A stretch of DNA of 64,000 nt from positions 1-64,000 of the forward strand of contig NZ_JAQBNR010000057.1 of assembly GCF_028288465.1 (NCBI RefSeq), read 5' to 3'. Positions within the stretch are counted from its first letter, which is position 1, and every line of letters starts with the position of its first letter. Made by a program: the position numbers and the translations under genes. Positions 53,224-61,742 of the stretch are shown here, in pieces. The stretch is from Ferruginibacter sp. GTDB lineage: Bacteria > Bacteroidota > Bacteroidia > Chitinophagales > Chitinophagaceae. The notes under the pieces were generated by a model, which ran no database searches, had not been told where the DNA came from, and saw only the letters and a program-made list of their open reading frames with translations.

Positions 53224-54897
53224 ATGTCAGAAAAAAATAATTTATCTGCAATAGAAAAAATAAAAACCGCCAGTGATGGTTTGCGGGGTTCTATTCCGCA
53301 AAGTCTGCACGATGAAATTACCGGCGCCATAAGGGAAGATGATACTGCGGTAATAAAATTTCACGGCATGTACCAGCAGGATGATCGTGACAGGAGAGAA
53401 GAACGTGCGGAAAAAAAGCTGGATCGCCTTTACACCTTCATGATCCGACTGCGTTTGCCCGGCGGTGCTATCAGCGCTAAAAAATGGATCGCTGCCAATG
53501 AAATTGCGCTCGACAACAGTACCGGCGTAATTAAAATCACCACGCGGCAAACCGTACAGTTGCATGGATTGATCAAATCAAAAATAAGGCCCACCATACA
53601 GTCTTTTAGCCAGGCTGGTCTTGATTCTATCGCTACCTGTGGCGATATTAACCGTAATGTAAGTTGTACCTCTCATCCCGGTGAATCGCCGATACATGCA
53701 CAGGTATTTGCCTACGCAGATAAAATCAGCAGCTACCTGATGCCTAAAACAAAAGCCTATTATGAAATATGGCTGGATGAAGAGAAGATAGCAGAGAAGA
53801 ATGAAGAAGAAGATCCATTGTACCAGGACAGGTATTTGCCCAGGAAATTTAAAATTGGTATTGCCATTCCGCCGAACAATGATGTGGATGTTTTTACCAA
53901 TGATCTCGGCCTGGTTGCCATTATAGAAAACAACGAATTAAAGGGCTTCAATATCGCCATTGGTGGTGGCTTGTCAACCACACACGGTAATCCTTCTACT
54001 TACGCAAGACTAGGTACCACCATTGGTTTTGTGGATACGGAGGAAAAAGTAATGAGGACCATTTATGAAATCATTACGGTGCAGCGTGATTTTGGTAACC
54101 GCAGCGACAGGAAACTGGCGAGACTCAAATATACCCTGGATAATATGGGCGTAGAAGCATACCGGGCGGAAGTGGAAAAACGCACTGGCTTTAAGCTGGA
54201 ACCAGCAAGACCTTACGAATTTACGCAAAGGGCCGACCGTTATGGCTGGCTGCAAAATGCACAGGGTGTTTGGTACTATACCTTATTTGTAGAAAACGGC
54301 CGGGTACTGGATGATGAAAAGCTGGCGCTGAAAACTGCTTTGCTGGAAGTGGCCAGGACCGGCAAGTGCAATTTCCTGTTTACTTCCAATCAAAATATGA
54401 TCATCAGCGATGTGGCGGATAAGGATAAAGCAGCCATCAACGAAATACTGGAGCGGTTTAAGATTATTGAACATACAGAAGCCGCTAGTCACCTGCGCAA
54501 AAATTCAATTGCCTGTGTGGCATTGCCAACCTGTCCGCTGGCATTGGCGGAAGGGCAACGTTACCTGCCCACACTGATTTCTAAAATTGAACCGCTGGTA
54601 CTAAAACACCAGCTGCAGGATGAAGGAATTATTATGCGCATGACTGGTTGTCCCAATGGTTGCGGCAGACCATACGCTGCCGAGATTGGTTTTGTAGGCA
54701 CTGCACTCGGAAGGTATAACCTGCACATTGGCGGTGATAATGAAGGTGAGCGCCTAAACACATTGTACAAAGAAAGCCTGGATGAAGCTGGATTGTTGGC
54801 GGAGCTGGATGTATTATTTGCAGCTTTCAAAAAAGAGAGAAAGGGCAAAGAAAATTTTGGCGACTTCAGTTACCGTAAATATGTACAGAAGAATTAA
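53224..54897 (+). CDS. cysI: Sulfite reductase hemoprotein subunit
   Basis: This 557-residue protein has two nitrite/sulfite reductase repeats. The siroheme and [4Fe-4S] ligands are Cys431-x5-Cys437 and Cys476-xxx-Cys480 (GCPNGCGRP). The TRQTVQLHG and CGDINRNVSCTSHPGE segments are conserved. It reduces sulfite to sulfide with six electrons from CysJ. It begins 85 bases after cysJ. Confidence 0.95.
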   Translation: MSEKNNLSAIEKIKTASDGLRGSIPQSLHDEITGAIREDDTAVIKFHGMYQQDDRDRREERAEKKLDRLYTFMIRLRLPGGAISAKKWIAANEIALDNSTGVIKITTRQTVQLHGLIKSKIRPTIQSFSQAGLDSIATCGDINRNVSCTSHPGESPIHAQVFAYADKISSYLMPKTKAYYEIWLDEEKIAEKNEEEDPLYQDRYLPRKFKIGIAIPPNNDVDVFTNDLGLVAIIENNELKGFNIAIGGGLSTTHGNPSTYARLGTTIGFVDTEEKVMRTIYEIITVQRDFGNRSDRKLARLKYTLDNMGVEAYRAEVEKRTGFKLEPARPYEFTQRADRYGWLQNAQGVWYYTLFVENGRVLDDEKLALKTALLEVARTGKCNFLFTSNQNMIISDVADKDKAAINEILERFKIIEHTEAASHLRKNSIACVALPTCPLALAEGQRYLPTLISKIEPLVLKHQLQDEGIIMRMTGCPNGCGRPYAAEIGFVGTALGRYNLHIGGDNEGERLNTLYKESLDEAGLLAELDVLFAAFKKERKGKENFGDFSYRKYVQKN

Positions 54898-55111
54898 ATT
54901 ATTGTAACAGATGGATATTTGTCCAATCGAAAAAATCTGTGCCTGTCCGGTGCAGATTTTTTGTTTTTAGAGTATAGGAGATATCACGAACAGAGCTGGT
55001 CACCGGTTAACCCGGTACAACCGAAAATACCGTATTTTAGTGTTGATAGTCCCGACAAAATAGGTCTAAGTTTCTACCTTAATCAGAATATCAATTTTTT
55101 TACCGTGATAA

Positions 55112-55936
55112 ATGATTACATATACTCAATATAAACCTGCTGAGGCGCTGGCCCATTTGATAGAGTGTTACTGGGTATGCCGTGCTCCTGCAATGACCAT
55201 GTCTCCTTTGGAACGGTTGATCCCGGGTGGCCGTGCTGAGTTGATTTTTTATTTTGGCAATGCTATGCAGTTTTTACTGTCTGATGATTTGCTGCCTGGG
55301 TCTATTGTTCCTGATACATTTATTATGGGGCAACGAAGCCATATTTATTATACCAGGCAAAATGGAGCTACCGACCTTTTGGGGGTCCGTTTCAAACCCG
55401 GTGGTATTAGTCTTTTAGCAAAAATGCCGGCGGCAGATATGTTAAATAAAATAGTACCTGCTGGCGAGGTGCTCGATATGGCTGTAGAGAATTGGAAAGC
55501 CCGGTTGCTCGAAAAGAAGAAGGATGCTGAACGAATTTATTTGTTGGATCAATTGATAACTCAAATATTAAAAGTTCCAACAAACGAATGGTTGGCTTGT
55601 AATAAAACGGTAGAAACCATTCGACATAAAGACCATATTACCGTGAATGCGTTATGTAATGAAAACGAATTTTATTATAAAAAACTTGAGCGGGCCTTTC
55701 TGCAAAATATTGGGTACACGCCAAAATATTATCAAAGAATTGTGCGGTTCAACAAAGCAATCCGGCAAATGCAGGCAAATCAAAATTCCCTTACCTCCAT
55801 TTGTTATGATTGTGGTTACTACGATCAATCACATTTTATTAAAGACTTTCGCCAGTTTGCCGGCACCAGGCCCAAACAATTTCAAGCCGAAAATCATACT
55901 ATAGCCGATTTCCTTATCCACCACCAGGCTGTCTAA
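55112..55936 (+). CDS. AraC-family transcriptional regulator (DUF6597 N-terminal domain)
   Basis: This 274-residue protein has an N-terminal sensing domain (ECYWVCRAP, RLIPGGRAELIFYFG, GVRFKPGGISLLA) typical of DUF6597 regulators. The AraC double helix-turn-helix spans about residues 185-260, ending CYDCGYYDQSHFIKDFRQFAGTRP. The inducer is unknown. It might control the Lnt-like gene that follows or be unrelated to the sulfate block. Confidence 0.88.
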   Translation: MITYTQYKPAEALAHLIECYWVCRAPAMTMSPLERLIPGGRAELIFYFGNAMQFLLSDDLLPGSIVPDTFIMGQRSHIYYTRQNGATDLLGVRFKPGGISLLAKMPAADMLNKIVPAGEVLDMAVENWKARLLEKKKDAERIYLLDQLITQILKVPTNEWLACNKTVETIRHKDHITVNALCNENEFYYKKLERAFLQNIGYTPKYYQRIVRFNKAIRQMQANQNSLTSICYDCGYYDQSHFIKDFRQFAGTRPKQFQAENHTIADFLIHHQAV

Positions 55937-56002
55937 ATTTTACAATTTTTCATTGACAAACAAAGCTAGTTTTGAGGTTTATACAATTAAACGTCTGCCT
56001 GC

Positions 56003-57460
56003 ATGCAACCTGATAAGCAATTGAATAGCCGCTTCTCAAAGAAAGTACTTATTGCCGGTTCCATTATTGTACCGGGTGTATGCTGGTATTTGTCGAATGG
56101 ATTAAGCGGAAATTACTGGTATCTTCTGTGGCTTGCGCCAGTACCTGTATTACTCGTTTCATTTGGTGTAACAGCCAGGCAAACATTTTTTATTTCTTTT
56201 GCAGGCTATTTAATCGGCAGGCTAAGCTGGTTCCACTATTTGAAAATTGTTGCCGGCCTGGTGCCAGCTATCATTTTTACTTTAGCACTGCCCCTTATTT
56301 TCGCCATAATAGTAACGCTTAGCAGGGCTACGGTTATCAAAATAAATAAATGGTTTTGTGTTTTTGCTTTTCCTGTTTTCTTCACGGCCTTCGAACTGTT
56401 ATTAATCAAATTTTCACCGGATGGAACTGCGGCGAGTATTGCCTATTCACAATCCGATTTTTTGCCTGTCATTCAGATCGCATCTATAACAGGTATACTG
56501 GGTATCACCTTTGTGGTTACATTCATTCCTTCAGCCCTGGCAGTTGGTTGGTATTACCGGAAAGGAAAAAACAAACGCTGGCCGTTGACGATTATTTCTT
56601 TTACGCTGGTGACATTGGTTTTTGTCTTCGGATTTATTCAAATTGACAACAACTCTAAACAAAAATTAGCTGTGATTGGGCTTGTGGTGTTGGATGAAAG
56701 CTTGCATAAAATGGGAAAGGATATCGACTTTCAAAATGAATTGTTGCATATCAATAAATATGCGCAGGAAATTGCCAGGCTTGCAGCAATGGGAGCGAAA
56801 TTGGTTGTTCTTCCGGAAAGGGCAATTAATATAAATGGGGAAACAAGTGCTGCCGCGATTGGTATTTTAAGTAGTACGGCAAAACAGCATCAGGTAACAA
56901 TAGTTACGGGCTATACAAATTTTAAAAATGTGCAAGAGCGAAACTCGGCCCTGGTAATAAATGCAGAAGGCAACGTTTTGTTGGATTACAATAAAGTTCA
57001 TTTGGTAAATGGATTAGAATCCCAATTTACGCCGGGCACTGAAACGGGAATGTTTAAATTTAACGGAGAACAGGCAGGAGTGGCTATTTGCAAAGATCTT
57101 GACTTCCCTGACTATCTTAAAACTTACGGAACTAGTAACGCAACAGTCATATGCATACCGGCATGGGATTTTACGGTTGACGATTGGCTTCATTCGCGGA
57201 TGGCCATATTAAGAGGGGTTGAGAACGGTTTTTCAGAAGTGAGATCTGCAAGACAAGGCAGGTTAACCATCAGCGATTGTTATGGAAGGGTTACTGCAGA
57301 AGCTAATAGTTCGGGCGGAACAAAAACTTCCCTGATAGGTGAAGTTACAACCGTAAATAAAAAAACAATTTACTCCCGTTTTGGTGACTGGTTTGGAGTG
57401 ATACTGACTGTGGCCGCTGTTTTATTCATTTGGATGTTAGTAAGAAAAAAGGAGCGGTAG
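56003..57460 (+). CDS. Lnt-like membrane acyltransferase/nitrilase-domain protein
   Basis: This 485-residue protein has about six N-terminal transmembrane segments (residues 15-215). A nitrilase-fold domain follows with the triad Glu272 (VVLPERA), Lys331 (YNKVHL) and Cys363 (AICKDLDFP). A final helix lies at the C-terminus. This is the layout of apolipoprotein N-acyltransferase. The sequence around the catalytic cysteine differs from housekeeping Lnt as I recall it, so it may be a paralogue acting on another amine or lipid. Its partner upstream is an AraC regulator, not lipoprotein genes. Confidence 0.78.
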   Translation: MQPDKQLNSRFSKKVLIAGSIIVPGVCWYLSNGLSGNYWYLLWLAPVPVLLVSFGVTARQTFFISFAGYLIGRLSWFHYLKIVAGLVPAIIFTLALPLIFAIIVTLSRATVIKINKWFCVFAFPVFFTAFELLLIKFSPDGTAASIAYSQSDFLPVIQIASITGILGITFVVTFIPSALAVGWYYRKGKNKRWPLTIISFTLVTLVFVFGFIQIDNNSKQKLAVIGLVVLDESLHKMGKDIDFQNELLHINKYAQEIARLAAMGAKLVVLPERAININGETSAAAIGILSSTAKQHQVTIVTGYTNFKNVQERNSALVINAEGNVLLDYNKVHLVNGLESQFTPGTETGMFKFNGEQAGVAICKDLDFPDYLKTYGTSNATVICIPAWDFTVDDWLHSRMAILRGVENGFSEVRSARQGRLTISDCYGRVTAEANSSGGTKTSLIGEVTTVNKKTIYSRFGDWFGVILTVAAVLFIWMLVRKKER

Positions 57461-57629
57461 TGTGTAAATTTTTCTTAACCAAAGCATGTCTAAATCGCAG
57501 CTTGAAAACACTTGTTGCTTTGTTCGTTAAAGATATCAGGGGTTATAATTGGATTTAATTTATGCGATACAAAGCATGCAACAATGCGTGTATGTATTAT
57601 TGCAAATTCGATGTTAGTTTTACTCGTTT

Positions 57630-58316
57630 TCATTCATCGAGCGTCAGCATTTGCAATGCCTGCTCATTCAATACCGTAATCTTTTTTCCATCTACTTTCA
57701 ACAGTTGTTGTTCAGCCAGGTCGCTCATAATTCTAAACACGGTTTCGTAGGTAGTGCCGGCATAAGAAGCAAGATCCTGCCTGCTCAGCAGGATATCAAT
57801 ATGGCCGTCTGGCTTTACTCCAAATTTACTTTTTAAGATCAGCAGTGCATTGGCTACACGCCCTTTTACACTCATGTGTGCCATATTGCGCATTTTGCGT
57901 TCTGATTGCTTTAATTCTTCTGCAAAAAATAACAACAACCGCTGCATAAAATCGTAGTTGATTTTTAATGACGACATGAAAAAGTCAAGTGGAATAAAAC
58001 ATGCCGTCACATTTTCCAGTGCAGTGCCCGAAACCGGGTAAATGCTATCGGCACCAAGACCACGGTGCCCCACAATATCACCATCCTTCGCAAAGCGCAC
58101 AATCAGTTCTTTTTGTCCCCATTGCTTGTGTACTTTTACCGTACCACTGTTTACAAAATAAATTCCGGTCATTACATCTCCCTCTTTAAAAAGCAACTCA
58201 CCTTTTTTTATGTGTAACACCTGCCGGTTTACATCGATAGCAGGCAGCCATTCAGCTATACATAACTGGCAATACATGCAACTTTTTAAATCACATTCCT
58301 TTTTTGGTTTTTTCAT
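57630..58316 (-). CDS. FNR-like transcriptional regulator with Cys cluster
   Basis: This 228-residue CRP/FNR protein has an N-terminal cysteine cluster (Cys8, Cys13, Cys16, Cys19) and Cys106 in ENVTACFIPLDFF, where E. coli FNR has its fourth cluster ligand. The cyclic-nucleotide-type barrel follows. The recognition helix reads YETVFR, with Glu and Arg kept as in FNR. It is therefore a good candidate oxygen or NO sensor through an Fe-S cluster. It is divergent from nirB, and a symmetric FNR-type site lies between them. Confidence 0.88.
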   Translation of the reverse strand: MKKPKKECDLKSCMYCQLCIAEWLPAIDVNRQVLHIKKGELLFKEGDVMTGIYFVNSGTVKVHKQWGQKELIVRFAKDGDIVGHRGLGADSIYPVSGTALENVTACFIPLDFFMSSLKINYDFMQRLLLFFAEELKQSERKMRNMAHMSVKGRVANALLILKSKFGVKPDGHIDILLSRQDLASYAGTTYETVFRIMSDLAEQQLLKVDGKKITVLNEQALQMLTLDE

Positions 58317-58641
58317 ATAAAATAAATTACACTATGTTTTTTTACCGAGGCGAAATTAGGCTAACCCCGCATTAAAAAAATAATTTTCCACACAAATAGC
58401 TGATAATAAAAGCTAAAATCTATTGAATAGCAATGGTATGGCCAGAGATAAAACATATTATAAAAATATACATAAATATATAACAGAAATATAAATTTGT
58501 TTTATTCCATTTTGTGATGTAAAATTGTGATATAAATCATAATAATTGATGTTTTTATCTGACTTGCCAAAAATAATTATTAGATAGATTTATTTTTAAT
58601 ACGATTGCTTGCTATAATTTTTAATCCTTAAAAAGGTTTAT
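58317..58641. other. Divergent control region between the FNR-like gene and nirB
   Basis: These 325 AT-rich bases hold no gene. They contain a symmetric TGAT-N4-ATCA site at 58528-58539 and a TAGATTTA sequence at 58585 that is one base off the -7 consensus for nirB. Confidence 0.6.
58528..58539. promoter_or_regulatory. FNR-type operator upstream of nirB
   Basis: TGAT-ATAA-ATCA has exact dyad symmetry and the FNR spacing (TTGAT-N4-ATCAA), with outer bases partly symmetric as well. It lies about 103 bases before the nirB start and about 57 bases before the tentative -7 element. Confidence 0.55.
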
Positions 58642-61143
58642 ATGAAAATTATAGTCATTGGAAACGGAATGGTAAGTTACAAGTTTTGTGAAAGACTTGT
58701 TGCCAAAGCAACTGCAGCCAGTTTTGAGATTACCATATTTGGGGAAGAAATCCGCCCGGCTTACGACCGTGTTCACCTGAGTGAATTCTTTTCAGGTAAA
58801 ACGGCTGATGATCTTTTGATGGCGCCTGCCTCCTGGTATGCCGAAAATAATATTACCCTTCATACAGGCGATCCCATTCAACAGATCGACCGATCCAACA
58901 AAACCGTCCATTCTTTTAAAGGTATTACACAATCATATGATGTGCTGATCCTGGCGACAGGTTCTTCCGCCTTTGTTCCCCCCATACCGGGTGTTGAAAA
59001 AGATGGTGTGTTTATTTACCGCACTATTGAAGACCTGGAGATGATGACCGCCTATGCTAAAAAAGCAAAAACAGGTGCGGTAATAGGTGGTGGCTTGTTG
59101 GGTCTTGAAGCTGCCAAAGCAATGATTGATTTGGGTATTACCGATACGCATGTAATAGAATTTGCTCCCCGTTTAATGCCCCGCCAGATTGACGAAGCGG
59201 GCTCCAATATTTTAAAGGCCAAACTGCAAACCCTTGGTCTGAAAATTCATACAAGTAAAAACACTGCTGAAATTACCGGTAATGGTTGTATCGACGGAAT
59301 GTTGTTTTCAGATGATACAAAAATTGAAGTAGATATGCTCGTGATATCTGCCGGAATTAAGCCAAGGGATGAACTGGCAAAACTCAGCGGCCTCGAAACA
59401 GGCACCCGTGGTGGCATAGTAGTCAACAATAAATTACAAACAACCGATCCATCCATTTACGCCATTGGTGAATGTGCTTTGTTTGAAGGCATGGTGTACG
59501 GGTTGGTCGCTCCAGGTTATGAAATGGCGGATGTGGTAGCCAATAATTTAACCAATGGAGATAAAGTGTTTGGCGCTTATGATATGAGTACCAAGCTAAA
59601 ACTAATTGGTGTAGACGTTGCCAGTTTTGGCGATCCCTTTGTTGCGGGCGATAATGTACGCAGCGTAGTTTTTGAAGATACCATGAAGGGTATTTACAAA
59701 CGCATCAATATAACCGGTGACGGTAAACAATTGCTGGGTGGTATTTTAATTGGGGATGCAGAACAATACAATATGTTGTTGCAAACCGTTAAGAATAAAG
59801 TGGTGCTTCCGCCCAATCCGGAAGATGTTATTTTAGGATCGCGGGGTGGAGAAAGTGATGGTGGTGCCGGCGTATTAAGCTTGCCGGATGAAGCCATTGT
59901 CTGTAGTTGCGAAAGTGTTACCAAGGGGATGATCTGCGGTGCGGTAACAGAAGGGGGCTGCGAAACAATTGATGCTATCAAAAAATGCAATAAGGCCGGA
60001 ACCGGCTGTGGTGGCTGCGTTCCGATGGTAAAAGATATTATGTTGCATACCATGAAAGCGCAGGGAAAGTACGTGCGCAATGTATTGTGCGAGCATTTTA
60101 ATTACAGCCGCCAGGAATTATTTGACCTGGTAAAAATTCATGAATTAAAAACATACGACGAAGTATTGGATCACCTAGGCAAGGGGGATGGTTGTGAATT
60201 ATGCAAACCCCCGGTAGCTTCTATTTTGGCAAGCTTATGGGGTGAAATGATTTTGAAGAAAGGCAACGACACGGCGCAGGATAGTAACGATCGTTTTTTA
60301 GCCAACATTCAAAAAGGCGGCACCTACTCTGTTGTACCGCGTATTCCGGGCGGAGAAATTACGCCCGATAAACTAATTGTGATTGGCCAGGTTGCCAAAC
60401 AATATAATCTCTACACAAAAATTACCGGCGGCCAGCGCATTGATATGTTCGGCGCCCACCTGAATGATTTACCTGCTATCTGGGAGCAGCTAATTAACGC
60501 TGGTTTCGAAAGCGGCCACGCTTACGGAAAATCATTGCGTACAGTAAAAAGTTGCGTGGGTAGCACCTGGTGCAGGTTCGGGTTACACGATAGTGTGAGT
60601 TATGCCATTCGCATTGAAGAGCGGTATCGTGGCCTTCGTTCGCCGCATAAAATTAAAGGCGGTGTTAGCGGCTGCATTCGTGAATGTGCTGAGGCAAAGA
60701 GTAAAGATTTTGGCATCATCGCCACTGAAAAAGGCTGGAATCTTTACGTATGCGGCAACGGTGGCAGCAAGCCACAACATGCCCTGCTGCTTGCAACGGA
60801 CCTGGATGATGAAACCTGCATCCAATACATCGACCGCTTTTTGATGTTCTATATAAAAACAGCCGACACGCTTACAAGAACGGCTACCTGGCTAAATAAA
60901 ATGGAAGGCGGCATAGATTACCTGCGCAATGTGGTAGTCAACGACAGCCTGGGCATGTCGCAACAATGGGAAGCAGAAATGCAGGTGCTGGTGGATTGTT
61001 ACAGATGCGAATGGAAGGAAGCGATTGAAAATCCGGAGATCAGAAAGCGTTTCAACCATTTTGTAAACGCCCCTGAAGTAAAAGATCCCACTGTTGTTTT
61101 TGAAGAGATGCGGGATCAGAAAAAGGTTCGTGATTGGAAATAA
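58642..61143 (+). CDS. nirB: Nitrite reductase large subunit (NADH, siroheme)
   Basis: This 833-residue protein has an FAD/NAD(P)H oxidoreductase region (1-400) with IVIGNGM and AVIGGGLLGLEAA. A BFD-like [2Fe-2S] region begins at Cys421/Cys423 (CSCESVTKG). The siroheme/[4Fe-4S] domain has Cys638-x5-Cys644 and Cys678-xxx-Cys682. It reduces nitrite to ammonium. The preceding AAGG-rich bases are a fair ribosome site. NirD follows 38 bases later. Confidence 0.96.
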   Translation: MKIIVIGNGMVSYKFCERLVAKATAASFEITIFGEEIRPAYDRVHLSEFFSGKTADDLLMAPASWYAENNITLHTGDPIQQIDRSNKTVHSFKGITQSYDVLILATGSSAFVPPIPGVEKDGVFIYRTIEDLEMMTAYAKKAKTGAVIGGGLLGLEAAKAMIDLGITDTHVIEFAPRLMPRQIDEAGSNILKAKLQTLGLKIHTSKNTAEITGNGCIDGMLFSDDTKIEVDMLVISAGIKPRDELAKLSGLETGTRGGIVVNNKLQTTDPSIYAIGECALFEGMVYGLVAPGYEMADVVANNLTNGDKVFGAYDMSTKLKLIGVDVASFGDPFVAGDNVRSVVFEDTMKGIYKRINITGDGKQLLGGILIGDAEQYNMLLQTVKNKVVLPPNPEDVILGSRGGESDGGAGVLSLPDEAIVCSCESVTKGMICGAVTEGGCETIDAIKKCNKAGTGCGGCVPMVKDIMLHTMKAQGKYVRNVLCEHFNYSRQELFDLVKIHELKTYDEVLDHLGKGDGCELCKPPVASILASLWGEMILKKGNDTAQDSNDRFLANIQKGGTYSVVPRIPGGEITPDKLIVIGQVAKQYNLYTKITGGQRIDMFGAHLNDLPAIWEQLINAGFESGHAYGKSLRTVKSCVGSTWCRFGLHDSVSYAIRIEERYRGLRSPHKIKGGVSGCIRECAEAKSKDFGIIATEKGWNLYVCGNGGSKPQHALLLATDLDDETCIQYIDRFLMFYIKTADTLTRTATWLNKMEGGIDYLRNVVVNDSLGMSQQWEAEMQVLVDCYRCEWKEAIENPEIRKRFNHFVNAPEVKDPTVVFEEMRDQKKVRDWK

Positions 61144-61181
61144 TCTCAAGCACTTTTTATTAACTCATAAAAAATAAGTCC

Positions 61182-61538
61182 ATGTTAGCTACAATTGAAA
61201 AAAATATTACCTGGTTTTTAGCCTGCAAAACCAATGACGTGCCTACCAATGGCGGTGTATGTGTAAAATACAATGATGACCAGATTGCGCTGTTTCATTT
61301 TGCAAGAAGAGGAGAGTGGTATGCTACGCAGAATGAATGTCCGCACCGCCAGCAAATGGCTTTAAGCCGCGGCCTGATTGGCTCTCAAAGCGAGGAGCCA
61401 AAAGTGGCCTGCCCGTTTCATAAAAAAACATTCTCCTTAAAAACAGGCGAATGTTTAACCGGCGATGAATGCAGTATTAAAACCTATGAAGTAAAGGTGG
61501 AAGGCAACAACGTATTTATAGGCGTTGCTCAATCATGA
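61182..61538 (+). CDS. nirD: Nitrite reductase small subunit (Rieske-type)
   Basis: This 118-residue Rieske-like domain protein has C-P-H at ECPHRQQMALSRG and C-P-F-H at VACPFHKKTFSLKTGEC, the expected [2Fe-2S] ligands. Many NirD proteins lack them, so retaining both pairs is notable. It pairs with NirB. Confidence 0.93.
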   Translation: MLATIEKNITWFLACKTNDVPTNGGVCVKYNDDQIALFHFARRGEWYATQNECPHRQQMALSRGLIGSQSEEPKVACPFHKKTFSLKTGECLTGDECSIKTYEVKVEGNNVFIGVAQS

Positions 61539-61663
61539 TCTGCTGTATGACTATTGATAAAAACAATTTTTTTCACCTTTAAATTTCTTTCACACTTATG
61601 GAAAAATAAAAGCGAAAAAAATTAACCACGATGCTTCTTTTTAAATAAGCATTAAAAAAAAGT

Positions 61664-61694
61664 GGACCCGGAAGAGTCGAGTCTGTCCGGGCCC
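61664..61694. repeat. Stem-loop in the leader of the porin gene
   Basis: GGACCCGGA (61664-61672) pairs with TCCGGGCCC (61686-61694) with one A-C mismatch. An inner AGA/TCT pair (61673-61675 and 61682-61684) extends it. It is about 50 bases before the porin ATG and after an A-rich run, with no T tract on plus. Confidence 0.5.
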
Positions 61695-61742
61695 TAATTC
61701 AGAAAGGCAAGTAATCACCTTCAAAATCAAACCAAATTTAAC

